A stretch of 64,000 bases of DNA, taken from the NCBI RefSeq assembly GCF_025998535.1, contig NZ_AP024233.1, positions 124,001 to 188,000 of the forward strand, written 5' to 3'. How positions within the stretch are numbered: position 1 is the first letter of the stretch; every line of letters begins with the position of its first letter. Origin of the DNA: Desulfolithobacter dissulfuricans (GTDB taxonomy: Bacteria > Desulfobacterota > Desulfobulbia > Desulfobulbales > Desulfobulbaceae). A model generated the notes under the pieces. It worked only from the letters and a program-made list of their open reading frames with translations, did not search any database and was not told the DNA's origin. The position numbers and the translations under genes were made by a program. Of this stretch, positions 44,491-52,908 are shown piece by piece.

Positions 44491-47234
44491 GCAGGGTCCG
44501 TGTTTACGAGCTGGCCAAAGAGGCTGGTTTCAAAAGTAAAGAGCTGGCTGACAAGCTGATAGCATTGGGCTATCCGATCAAGAGCCATAGCTCAACGGTT
44601 GACGAGGCTACGGCCGCCGAGATTCGCCGCAAGGTGTTTGGTTCTGGTACTATTGAAGTCGGGGAAGAGCGGATTACGGTCAGGAAAAAACCTGCTGTCG
44701 TCAGGACGAAAGTCACTACGGTCCGGCGCCGCTCCAGGGCGGAGAAGGAAGAAACCGCCCGCAAGGCCGAAGAGGAGCTGCTCGCAGCCCAGGCCTCCCT
44801 GGAGGAAGAAAAGGCTGCTGCCGCCAAGGAGAGGGTTGCGGAGCCGGAGGTCAGGGAAGAAAGCGAAGCACCGGCGGTTACCCCGGAAGGTGAAACAACG
44901 GAGGCAGGAGCTGCACCTGAGGCCGTGGAGGGTACTCCTCCGGCGGCCGGGGCTGAGCAAGAGCCTGCGTCGGCGCCTGAGGTACCAGCTGGTGCCGGAG
45001 AAGTAGCCGGCAAAGGAATCCGGGAAGAAGATCCCGAAACCACTGGCAAAGAGACCGGCGGATCTGCTCAGCCCATCGCCGAGGAACCTCCGGTTCAGCC
45101 GGCCAGGCCGGAGGTCAAACGGGCCAAGGGTTTGGCCAGGGTGGTTGGTAAAGTTGATATCAAGGTCGAGCCCGAGCGGCCGCGGCCCCAGCGACGTACC
45201 GGTCGACTCCAGGCCGGTGGTGCACCAGCCGTGGCCGATGCCGGTCCGGGACCTGCAGCCAGACCCGCAGGCAAGGGCAAGGGTAAAAAGAAATCCGTGG
45301 TCGATGCCGGCGGCGACAACGGATTTGGCAAGCCGCGGAAGAAAGGCGGTCGCAAGGGCCGCAAGGTGGACTTCAGCCGCGGGGACGAGGCTGAATTTGT
45401 CCGCTATCGCAAGAAGAAGAAAAAAGGCGGGGCCAGGCGTGACAAGACACCTTCGGCTCCTGTCGCCGAGACCAAGGCCATCAAGAAGCGGATCAAGGTC
45501 TTTGAGACCATTACCGTGGGTGATCTTGCAAAACGAATGGGGGTCAAGGCCAGCGAAGTGATTGCCCAGCTCATGGGACTCGGGGTCATGGCCACGGTCA
45601 ACCAGGCCCTGGATGTGGATACCGCCACCCTGGTTGCTGCCGACTTCGGCTACGAGGTCGAGCAGGGCATGACCGAAGAGATCGAAATCATGCAGCTCCA
45701 GGAGCAGGAAGAGGGGGGCGAGGAGCAGCCGCGTCCGCCGGTGGTCACGGTCATGGGTCATGTCGACCATGGTAAGACATCCATCCTGGATGCCATCCGC
45801 AAGACCGATGTGGCCTCGGGCGAGGCGGGCGGTATTACCCAGCATATAGGCGCCTATCATGTCCAGGCATCCTCGGGCGGGGTCACCTTTGTCGATACCC
45901 CAGGTCATGCCGCCTTCACCGAGATGCGCTCCCGTGGAGCCCAGGTTACCGATATTGTGGTCCTGGTTGTGGCCGCCGATGACGGGGTCATGGATCAGAC
46001 CCGCGAGGCCATCGCCCACGCCAAGGCCGCCGGGGTGCCCATTGTTGTCGCGGTCAACAAGATCGACAAGGACAACGCTGATCCGGAACGGGTCAAGCGG
46101 GAACTGGGTGAATTCGGGCTGATCCCCGAGGAGTGGGGTGGTGATACCATCTACTGCGAGACCTCGGCCAAGCGTAATATCGGCATCGACGAGCTGCTGG
46201 AAAATATCCAGCTCCAGGCGGAAATTCTGGAACTCAAGGCCGATCCCAGCCGTAAGGCCCGCGGAACGGTGATCGAGGCCCAGCTCCATAAGGGCCGTGG
46301 TCCGGTGGCCACCGTCCTGGTCCAGGAAGGAACGCTTCGGGTCGGGGATTATTTCGTCGCCGGGCTCTATTCGGGCAAGGTCCGTTCCCTGACCAATGAT
46401 CGCGGTGAGCAGGTCAGGGAAGCCGGGCCCGCCATGCCGGTGGAGGTCCAGGGGCTGTCCGGAGTGCCTTCGGCCGGTGACGAGTTCGTCGTGGTCAAGG
46501 ACGAGAAGATGGCCAAGTCGGTTTCGGCCTCCCGACAGCTCAAGGCCCGGGAAACCGAGCTGGCATCGGCCTCCAAAGTTTCGCTGGACAATCTCTTTGA
46601 AAAGATTGCCGAGCAGGAGGTCAAGGAACTGCGGATCATCCTCCGGGCCGATGTCCAGGGTACTCTGGAGGCCTTTGGCCAGGCGGCGGAAAAACTTTCC
46701 ACCGACGAGATCCGGGTTCGGGTCCTGCACGAGGGGACCGGTTCGATCACGGAAAACGATATCCATCTCGCGGCCGCCTCAGATGCCATCATCATCGGCT
46801 TCAATGTCCGGCCCACGGTCAAGGTCAAGGAACTGGCCGAACGGGAGCAGGTGGATGTCCGGTCCTATGATGTCATCTATCATGCCCTGGAGGATATCCA
46901 GAAGGCCATGGTCGGTATGCTGGAGCCAACCTACGAGGAACAGGTGATCGGCACGGCCGAGGTTCGGGAAACTTTCCAGGTGCCCAAAGTCGGCACCATT
47001 GCCGGCTGTTTTGTCATCGATGGCAAGATTGAGCGCAACGCCGGGGTCCGGGTCCTGCGGGACGGGGTGGTCATTTACAACGGCAAGATCGCTTCGCTCA
47101 GGCGTTTCAAGGATGATGTCAAGGAAGTCCAGTCCGGGTACGAGTGTGGTATCGGGGTGGAAAACTTCAATGACATCAAGGTCGGAGATCACCTTGAGGC
47201 CTACACCATGATCGAGGTGGAAGCCACCCTGTAA
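44487..47234 (+). CDS. infB: Translation initiation factor IF-2
   Basis: The protein has 915 residues. It has an N-terminal IF2_N helix bundle ([21 protein letters not shown]), a long Ala/Glu/Pro-rich and then Lys/Arg-rich linker (about 80-330), a second IF2_N-type unit ([27 protein letters not shown]), and the G domain with G1 GHVDHGKTS (near 425), DTPGHAAF and NKIDK. Domains II, III and IV follow, ending [16 protein letters not shown]-2 brings initiator tRNA to the 30S subunit. Length and order are normal for Gram-negative bacteria. Confidence 0.97.
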   Translation: MSRVRVYELAKEAGFKSKELADKLIALGYPIKSHSSTVDEATAAEIRRKVFGSGTIEVGEERITVRKKPAVVRTKVTTVRRRSRAEKEETARKAEEELLAAQASLEEEKAAAAKERVAEPEVREESEAPAVTPEGETTEAGAAPEAVEGTPPAAGAEQEPASAPEVPAGAGEVAGKGIREEDPETTGKETGGSAQPIAEEPPVQPARPEVKRAKGLARVVGKVDIKVEPERPRPQRRTGRLQAGGAPAVADAGPGPAARPAGKGKGKKKSVVDAGGDNGFGKPRKKGGRKGRKVDFSRGDEAEFVRYRKKKKKGGARRDKTPSAPVAETKAIKKRIKVFETITVGDLAKRMGVKASEVIAQLMGLGVMATVNQALDVDTATLVAADFGYEVEQGMTEEIEIMQLQEQEEGGEEQPRPPVVTVMGHVDHGKTSILDAIRKTDVASGEAGGITQHIGAYHVQASSGGVTFVDTPGHAAFTEMRSRGAQVTDIVVLVVAADDGVMDQTREAIAHAKAAGVPIVVAVNKIDKDNADPERVKRELGEFGLIPEEWGGDTIYCETSAKRNIGIDELLENIQLQAEILELKADPSRKARGTVIEAQLHKGRGPVATVLVQEGTLRVGDYFVAGLYSGKVRSLTNDRGEQVREAGPAMPVEVQGLSGVPSAGDEFVVVKDEKMAKSVSASRQLKARETELASASKVSLDNLFEKIAEQEVKELRIILRADVQGTLEAFGQAAEKLSTDEIRVRVLHEGTGSITENDIHLAAASDAIIIGFNVRPTVKVKELAEREQVDVRSYDVIYHALEDIQKAMVGMLEPTYEEQVIGTAEVRETFQVPKVGTIAGCFVIDGKIERNAGVRVLRDGVVIYNGKIASLRRFKDDVKEVQSGYECGIGVENFNDIKVGDHLEAYTMIEVEATL

Positions 47235-47298
47235 CCAGCATGGCTGGACCGGGTAAGCGACCGAAGGGAGACTCCGGGTTTCGGCACTGTCCAGCTAC
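47233..47298 (+). repeat. Structured intergenic repeat, copy B (between infB and rbfA)
   Basis: It overlaps the infB stop codon and reads CCAGCATGGCTGGAC, one 25-base unit (47253-47277, identical to the units of copy A), TTTCGGCACT and GTCCAGCT. GGCTGGAC (47242-47249) pairs with GTCCAGCT (47289-47296). Compared with copy A the right arm differs at two bases, yet pairing is kept (G-T exchanged for G-C and the reverse). A short ATGAAAATCACC segment after it also resembles the 3' flank of copy A. Confidence 0.85.
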
Positions 47299-47467
47299 AA
47301 TAAATCATGAAAATCACCCCGCAATTACTTAAGGTTGTGGTGGTTTTCGACTAAACTTCTATTGGAGTTTTCCGGGTCAGGGTAGGAGGCGGGACCGGCT
47401 TTCCGCTCTTTCCGCGGCCCGCCCCGGCAACTCCTGAAGATATCTGGATAACGAGCAGACCATACGA

Positions 47468-47869
47468 ATGGATTTTGATTTTACCCTGCCTGGTCTGGGT
47501 CGTCCGCAGAGCGCGCGGCCCAAACGGGTGGGAGAGGCGATACAGCGCGAGCTGGCAATGCTTTTGCTCCGCAAGGTGCGGGATCCCAGGCTGCATCAGG
47601 TGACTGTGACCAGTGTGGAAATGTCCCCGGACCTGAAGCGGGCCAAGGTGTTCTTCATCGTGGCCCTGGGCGGTGACTCTGCCAAAGCGCGCAAGGGACT
47701 GGAACGGGCCCGCGGTTTTTTCCGGACCCACATAGCCAGGACCCTGAACCTGCGCTACACCCCGGACCTGATTTTCCGTCAGGACATGGAAAACAGGGGC
47801 GCGGACCGGCTTGAGGAACTGTTTGCGGAAATCGCCCGACAGAGGAACGATGATGGCGACAATTCCTGA
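47468..47869 (+). CDS. rbfA: Ribosome-binding factor A
   Basis: The protein has 133 residues. The KH-type fold is recognised from RPKRVGEAIQRELAMLLLRKVRDPRLHQVTVTSVEMSPDLKRAKVFFIV and the terminal YTPDLIFRQDMENRGADRLEELFAEI. RbfA matures the 16S rRNA 5' end and the 30S subunit. The gene overlaps the nrnA start by about 17 bases. The 233-base gap before it holds repeat copy B and probably a weak hairpin. Confidence 0.93.
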   Translation: MDFDFTLPGLGRPQSARPKRVGEAIQRELAMLLLRKVRDPRLHQVTVTSVEMSPDLKRAKVFFIVALGGDSAKARKGLERARGFFRTHIARTLNLRYTPDLIFRQDMENRGADRLEELFAEIARQRNDDGDNS

Positions 47870-48845
47870 TTCCATAGTCCAGGCTATCCGGGAAACCTCC
47901 AATATCGTCCTGGCCACCCACATCAACCCGGATGGTGACGCTCTTGGTTCCCTGCTGGGACTGGCAAGTGTTCTCGAGGCCATGGGTAAGGAGGTCGTGC
48001 GGTACCTGGAGGAACCGGTATCGCATCTCTATGATTTTCTGCCCGAGACCCAGAAGGTGGTCAACGACCTGGGGTCGGTGCAGCGTTTTATCGAAGAGTC
48101 CGGGGATGATATTCTTGCTATTTCCCTGGACTGTGGTGATATGCAGCGGCTTGGCCAGAGCGGTCCCTGGCTGATGAAGACCCGCCCTTTCGTGGTGATC
48201 GACCACCATAAGGGCAATAACGGCTTTGGGGACCTGACCTGGATCGAACCGCACCGATCCTCCACCGGCGAGATGATCTATGACCTGGCCTGCGTCCTGG
48301 GCCAGCCGCTGTCCAGAAACGCGGCCGTCTGTCTCTATACCGCCATTCTTACCGATACCGGATCATTCCACTACGAATCCACCAGCGCCCACACTTTTGA
48401 GGTGGCCTCTCGGCTCCTGGAGTGTGGCGTCCAGCCGGACAAGGTGGCCCAGAGTCTGTATGACAACTATACCGTCGGTCGCCTTCGGCTCATGCAGCTG
48501 GTCCTGGCCACCCTGGAGACTTTTTACCAGGACCGCATTGCCCTGCTCCGGGTGACCCGTTCCATGCTCGGACGGACTGGGACGGGCCTGGAGGATACGG
48601 AAAATTTCATCAACCTGGCCCGTTCCATCGCCACCGTGGAGGTGGCGGTGTTTTTCAAGGAGACCGATAATAACATGATTTCGGTCAGCCTGCGGGCCAA
48701 GGGTCACTGTGATGTGGCCAGGGTGGCGGCCCGGTTCGGGGGCGGCGGACATCGCAACGCCGCAGGTTTCCGGCAGTCAGGCCTCGATATGGACCGGCTC
48801 CGCGACCGGTTGCTGCCCCTGCTCATGCAGGAACTGGAAAGCTGA
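47853..48845 (+). CDS. nrnA: Bifunctional oligoribonuclease/PAP phosphatase NrnA (DHH family)
   Basis: I use the second of two adjacent ATGs (47850, 47853) because AGGA then has 6-base spacing. The protein has 330 residues. DHH motifs: THINPDGDALGSLLGL, ISLDCGD, VVIDHHKGN, TDTGSF, and the DHHA1 glycine motif RFGGGGHRNAAGF. NrnA degrades nano-RNAs of 2-5 bases and 3'-phosphoadenosine 5'-phosphate. It overlaps rbfA and ends 2 bases before truB, so the three are tightly coupled. Confidence 0.93.
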   Translation: MATIPDSIVQAIRETSNIVLATHINPDGDALGSLLGLASVLEAMGKEVVRYLEEPVSHLYDFLPETQKVVNDLGSVQRFIEESGDDILAISLDCGDMQRLGQSGPWLMKTRPFVVIDHHKGNNGFGDLTWIEPHRSSTGEMIYDLACVLGQPLSRNAAVCLYTAILTDTGSFHYESTSAHTFEVASRLLECGVQPDKVAQSLYDNYTVGRLRLMQLVLATLETFYQDRIALLRVTRSMLGRTGTGLEDTENFINLARSIATVEVAVFFKETDNNMISVSLRAKGHCDVARVAARFGGGGHRNAAGFRQSGLDMDRLRDRLLPLLMQELES

Positions 48846-48847
48846 GC

Positions 48848-49600
48848 ATGACGGCCGATATATCCACCGGAGCGCAACAGTTTGCCGGTGTGTTTCTCCT
48901 TGATAAACCCGCAGGCATGACCTCGTTTGCGGTGGTCCGCACGGTGCGGCGGCTGCTGGGGATAAAGAAGGTGGGCCACGCCGGGACCCTTGATCCCTTT
49001 GCCACCGGTCTGCTCATTGTCTGTGCCGGCCGGCCGGCCACCCGGCTCATTGACCGGTTCATGGCTGGAACCAAGGAGTATGTGGCCATACTGCAGCTCG
49101 GCGAGGAGACCGAGACCCAGGATCCGGAAGGAAAGGTAACCTCCGTGTGCCAGGTTTCGGATTTTGACGACTCACGCATCGATCAGATCCTGCAGGGCTT
49201 TGTCGGCCCGGGACTGCAGGCACCGCCACCCTTTTCGGCGGCCAAGCACAGGGGAAAACCGCTCTACCATTATGCGCGCCAGGGGATAATGATTGAAAAA
49301 GAGCCCAAGGCCATTGAAATTTATTCTCTTGTCCGGGATCACTACGATCCGCAGACCCATCGGTTGACCATCACGGTCACCTGCAGCCGCGGGACCTATA
49401 TCCGGGTGCTGGCGGCAGACATTGGCCGGGAATTGGGCTGTGGCGCTCATCTCGTGGCTCTGCGGCGGATACGGAGCGGCTCGTTTTCCGTCGCCGAGAG
49501 TCTGCCGGTCGCGGAGCTCTCAACCGGGGAGGGCCGGGAGCGGCTGCTGGAGTCCATGCTGCCGCTTGAGAGTGTGCTGCAGATACTGGATCAGACCTAA
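48848..49600 (+). CDS. truB: tRNA pseudouridine(55) synthase TruB
   Basis: The protein has 250 residues. Catalytic Asp49 lies in VGHAGTLDPFATGLL. Other family motifs are LLDKPAGMTSFAVV, QAPPPFSAAKHRGKPLYHYARQG and CSRGTYIRVLAADIG. It makes pseudouridine 55 in the T loop of tRNAs. The stop codon TAA lies inside the left arm of a 200-base palindromic element, so the element ends its transcript or the gene has adapted to its insertion. Confidence 0.95.
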   Translation: MTADISTGAQQFAGVFLLDKPAGMTSFAVVRTVRRLLGIKKVGHAGTLDPFATGLLIVCAGRPATRLIDRFMAGTKEYVAILQLGEETETQDPEGKVTSVCQVSDFDDSRIDQILQGFVGPGLQAPPPFSAAKHRGKPLYHYARQGIMIEKEPKAIEIYSLVRDHYDPQTHRLTITVTCSRGTYIRVLAADIGRELGCGAHLVALRRIRSGSFSVAESLPVAELSTGEGRERLLESMLPLESVLQILDQT

Positions 49601-49796
49601 ATCCTGCAGTTGTCCGGCATTCGAACGTCGATACAGGCACATCTACTGCGTCGGTTTCACCGGTTTCGTGCTCGACGTACCAACAGTACGCCTGCGCCGA
49701 AACCGGCTCGCCTCCTTGTATCTGCACCTGTCTCGACGTTCTCGGTGCACGAACAGTCATGCGGCCTGGGCGCATGACGACTGTAGGATTTAGGTC
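49594..49796. repeat. MITE-like palindromic element between truB and rpsO
   Basis: The 203-base segment is bounded by 21-base inverted repeats (GACCTAAATCCTGCAGTTGTC at 49594-49614; GACGACTGTAGGATTTAGGT + C at 49776-49796; 19 of 21 match). Inside is a second long imperfect palindrome (about 49621-49741) with arms GAACGTCGATACAGG / CCTGTCTCGACGTTC and a core GGTTTCG...GTAC-CAACA-GTAC...CGAAACC. It contains no believable gene. The truB stop codon forms part of the left end. Confidence 0.8.
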
Positions 49797-50181
49797 AGAC
49801 AGAAACGGTTTTGCCATAGAAAAGGTTTGGCAGGGCCGGTGACCGCTTGCCTGTTCCCCTGTCGGGATGCAGATTTTTCTTGTCTCTTTCATCCCTGTCT
49901 GGTTTGTAGGGAAGGAGAAACGGTGGCGCGCAATGATATTGAGTTTTGCGCTTCAGGTGGGTATGTTTCAGCTCACGACCCTGAGCAGGGGTAGCGAGCT
50001 GAAACATGGTACCTGCAGCGGGTACTTTTTATAGATGATGTAGATTGTATTGTCCTGCGGATCGCCCCTCTGGTCCGGGTAACAGGGCATGGTATCCAGA
50101 CTCCTGCGGAGGCTGAGGGAAACGCGCCCGGCGCGTTAACGGCTTCCCTGGCAGCAGAAGGAAAACAATTGGAGGTGCATT
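49797..50181 (+). other. Long rpsO leader region
   Basis: These 385 bases hold no gene. They must contain the rpsO promoter or processing sites. A strong three-step hairpin lies at 49954-50015 and a GGAGG ribosome site (50171-50175) precedes the GTG start. Base composition is otherwise like the neighbours. Confidence 0.6.
49954..50015 (+). promoter_or_regulatory. Hairpin in the rpsO leader
   Basis: CAGGT (49954) pairs with ACCTG (50011). ATGTTTCAGCTC (49963-49974) pairs perfectly with GAGCTGAAACAT (49996-50007). An inner ACCC/GGGT pairing closes the tip. A run CTTTTT follows some 10 bases later. It may be an attenuator or an S15 autoregulatory structure, or another palindromic repeat; the sequence does not decide. 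Confidence 0.6.
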
Positions 50182-50451
50182 GTGGCACAGGACGCAACCA
50201 AGAAGAAAGAAATCATTGAAAAATTCAAAACGCATGAGGGTGATACCGGTTCCCCGGAGGTACAGATCGCTCTGCTCACCGACCGGATCCAGTATCTGAC
50301 CGAGCATTTCCGGACCCACCACAAGGATCATCATTCCCGCCGTGGTCTGCTGAAGCTTGTCGGTCAGCGGCGGAGTCTGCTGCGGTATCTCAAGCGAAAA
50401 GACATCAACCGGTACCGGAGCCTGATCAAGGAACTCGGTATCCGTAAGTAG
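50182..50451 (+). CDS. rpsO: 30S ribosomal protein S15
   Basis: The protein has 89 residues with a GTG start and a GGAGG site. Hallmarks: [54 protein letters not shown], and [16 protein letters not shown]. It is a primary 16S rRNA binder of the small subunit platform. A terminator-type hairpin separates it from pnp, as in many bacteria where read-through controls pnp. Confidence 0.97.
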   Translation: MAQDATKKKEIIEKFKTHEGDTGSPEVQIALLTDRIQYLTEHFRTHHKDHHSRRGLLKLVGQRRSLLRYLKRKDINRYRSLIKELGIRK

Positions 50452-50472
50452 TTTATCTGTCAGGTAATCAGA

Positions 50473-50503
50473 ACTCCGGGGGCAGGGCCCCCGGAGTGTT
50501 TTT
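50473..50503 (+). terminator. Terminator or attenuator between rpsO and pnp
   Basis: A perfect 10-bp stem ACTCCGGGGG / CCCCCGGAGT with a 5-base loop is followed by GTTTTT. It lies 22 bases after the rpsO stop. Confidence 0.88.
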
Positions 50504-50612
50504 GCAGGAAAATCATCTGGGCTCAAACGTGGGTGGAGGGTGATTTTCAAGGTCAGCCATGGTGGTCACGACCTTGGGCAGGGGGACCGCCAGGCTGGTT
50601 TATTTCACATCA

Positions 50613-50679
50613 GGAAGACATAAGATGGAAAACAAAAGATAGCAGCTTGCTGTCTTCTGTCCTCTGTCTTCTGTCTTCC
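50613..50679 (+). promoter_or_regulatory. Long hairpin in the pnp leader (RNase III-type)
   Basis: Two arms of 32 bases can pair at 28 positions (including three G-T pairs) around a 3-base tip: GGAAGACA at 50613-50620 with TGTCTTCC at 50672-50679, continuing inward to AGATAGCA / TGCTGTCT. The right arm is the striking run of CTGTCTT-type repeats. The pnp ribosome site AAGGAG begins 6 bases after it. This recalls the E. coli pnp leader, where RNase III cuts such a stem and PNPase then represses its own mRNA. Confidence 0.7.
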
Positions 50680-50695
50680 GACCGAAGGAGTGTAC

Positions 50696-52780
50696 ATGTA
50701 CAAGAAAGTAGAAACTGAAATCGGTGGCCGTACCATCGCCGTCGAAACTGGAAAAATCGCCAAACAGGCCAATGGATCGGTGGTGGTTTCCTGCGGGGAT
50801 ACCATCGTCCTGGTTACGGCGGTGGGTGAAAAACAGTCCAAGGACATGGGGTTTCTCCCCCTTACCATCGAATACCAGGAGCGTCTTTATGCCGCCGGTC
50901 GAATTCCGGGCAGCTATTTCCGCCGCGAAATCGGCCGGCCCAGTGAAAAGGAAGTGCTGACCTGCCGTCTCATCGACCGGCCGCTGCGGCCTCTGTTCCC
51001 GGAAGGCTACATGAACGAGACCCAGGTCATCATCACGGTCTTTTCCGCCGACCAGGAGATCGACCCGGATATCCTGGCCATGAACGGAGCTTCGGCTGCG
51101 CTCATCATCTCGGACATTCCCTATGCCACTCCCATCGCCGCTGCCCGGGTGGGCTATGTGAACGGCGAGTACATTCTCAACCCGACCAGGAGCGAACTGG
51201 AAGAATCGGCCATGGACCTGGTGGTCGCCGGTACCCGTTCCGCTGTGGTCATGGTTGAGGGCAGTGCCGGTGAGCTGTCCGAAGAGGTGGTCATGGAGGC
51301 CATTTTCTTTGCCCATCAGGGGATTCAGCCGCTCATTGACATGCAGGAGAAACTGCGTGAGGAGGTGGGCAAACCCAAGTGGGAGGTGACGCCGCCGGCC
51401 ATCGACGAGACCCTCAGGGCCCGGGTGGAAGAACTGGCCGCCGAGGGCATGGAGAAAGTGGTTAACACTGCCGCCAAGATGGAACGCAGTGCGGCCTATG
51501 ACGAGCTCAAGGCCCAGATCCTCGAACAGCTCGACGAGGAAGAGTACGAGAGCGAGTCCCAGGTCTTTTCCCTGCTTGGCGACTACAGGAAACGGGTCAT
51601 GCGCGAACAGCTGGTCCAGCAGGGTAAACGGCTGGATGGCCGGTCATTCGACGAAGTGCGGCCGGTGAGCTGCGAGGTGGGCTGTCTGCCGCGCACCCAT
51701 GGATCGGCCCTGTTCACCCGGGGGGAAACTCAGGCCATGGTGGTCTGTACCCTGGGATCGGAGCGTGATGAACAGCATCTGGAAGGGCTTAGCGGCGATG
51801 AATACCGCCATTTCATGCTCCATTATAATTTCCCGCCGTTCTGTGTCGGCGAGGTCCGTTTCCTACGTGGTCCCAGCCGGCGCGATATCGGTCACGGTAC
51901 CCTGGCCCGGCGTGGCCTCGAGGCGGTACTGCCCGATGAAGAGACTTTCCCCTATGTCATCCGGATCGTCTCAGAGGTCCTGGAGTCCAACGGCTCCTCT
52001 TCCATGGCCACGGTCTGTGGTGGATCCCTGGCCCTGATGGATGCCGGTGTGCCCATCAAGGCCCCGGTCTCCGGCGTGGCCATGGGACTGATCAAGGAAG
52101 GGGACAAGCTGGTGGTGCTCACCGATATCCTCGGCGATGAGGATCATCTGGGCGACATGGACTTCAAAGTGGTGGGAACCGCCAAGGGTATCACCTCCCT
52201 GCAGATGGACATCAAGATCGATGGCGTTGACCGTGACGTGATGACCCGGGCCCTGGCCCAGGCCCGCGACGGCCGCCTGCATATCCTCGAGAAGATGACC
52301 GAGGCCCTTCCTGAGCCCCGGGGAACACTCTCCGAGCATGCGCCCAAGTACATCACCATGCAGATCAATCCGGATAAGATCCGGGATATCATCGGTCCGG
52401 GCGGCAAGGTGATCCGGGAGATGACCGCCGAGTTCGACGCCAAGATCGAGGTCGAAGACAACGGTACGGTCAAGATCTTCACCACCGATGGTGAAGCGGC
52501 CAAGGGCCTGGTTGCCCGTATCGAGGAATTGACCGCCATGCCTGAAGTGGGCCGGATCTACGAGGGCGTGGTGAAGACGGTCAAGGATTTCGGTGCTTTT
52601 GTCGAAATTCTTCCCGGTACCGATGGCATGGTCCATATTTCCGAACTGGAAAACCGGCGGGTCAACAAGGTCACCGACGTGCTCAACGAAGGAGATACCG
52701 TCCGGGTCAAGGTCCTGGAAATCGATAACCGTGGCCGTATCCGGCTGAGCCGCAAGGCCGCGTTGGAAGAAAAAAAATAA
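50696..52780 (+). CDS. pnp: Polyribonucleotide nucleotidyltransferase (PNPase)
   Basis: I use the ATG at 50696, which has AAGGAG 5 bases upstream; a GTG at 50690 lies inside that site. The protein has 694 residues: two RNase PH-like domains (first MGFLPLTIEYQERLYAAGRIPGSYFRREIGRPSEKE; second TRGETQAMVVCTLGS and SSMATVCGGSLALMDAGVPI), the helical linker, a KH domain (INPDKIRDIIGPGGKVIREM) and an S1 domain (GRIYEGVVKTVKDFGAFVEILPGTDGMVHISEL). It degrades RNA by phosphorolysis. It is the last gene of the cluster, with its own leader hairpin and terminator. Confidence 0.97.
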   Translation: MYKKVETEIGGRTIAVETGKIAKQANGSVVVSCGDTIVLVTAVGEKQSKDMGFLPLTIEYQERLYAAGRIPGSYFRREIGRPSEKEVLTCRLIDRPLRPLFPEGYMNETQVIITVFSADQEIDPDILAMNGASAALIISDIPYATPIAAARVGYVNGEYILNPTRSELEESAMDLVVAGTRSAVVMVEGSAGELSEEVVMEAIFFAHQGIQPLIDMQEKLREEVGKPKWEVTPPAIDETLRARVEELAAEGMEKVVNTAAKMERSAAYDELKAQILEQLDEEEYESESQVFSLLGDYRKRVMREQLVQQGKRLDGRSFDEVRPVSCEVGCLPRTHGSALFTRGETQAMVVCTLGSERDEQHLEGLSGDEYRHFMLHYNFPPFCVGEVRFLRGPSRRDIGHGTLARRGLEAVLPDEETFPYVIRIVSEVLESNGSSSMATVCGGSLALMDAGVPIKAPVSGVAMGLIKEGDKLVVLTDILGDEDHLGDMDFKVVGTAKGITSLQMDIKIDGVDRDVMTRALAQARDGRLHILEKMTEALPEPRGTLSEHAPKYITMQINPDKIRDIIGPGGKVIREMTAEFDAKIEVEDNGTVKIFTTDGEAAKGLVARIEELTAMPEVGRIYEGVVKTVKDFGAFVEILPGTDGMVHISELENRRVNKVTDVLNEGDTVRVKVLEIDNRGRIRLSRKAALEEKK

Positions 52781-52823
52781 AAATAGAACAGATCCTGGTC
52801 TCTGACGGGACCGTGATATGCAG

Positions 52824-52857
52824 GGGAGTGGAATTTGTATCCACTCCCTTTTTTTTT
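52824..52857 (+). terminator. Rho-independent terminator after pnp
   Basis: A perfect 9-bp stem GGGAGTGGA / TCCACTCCC with a 7-base loop is followed by nine T. Confidence 0.94.
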
Positions 52858-52908
52858 GTGGCTTTTGTGCTCCTGTCCCCTGGAGTCAGATCCCGACTTC
52901 AGGTACGT

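Noticed and set aside
44592-46766. 724-codon minus-strand frame opposite infB
   Set aside because: Shadow of the biased IF-2 linker and G-domain coding sequence.
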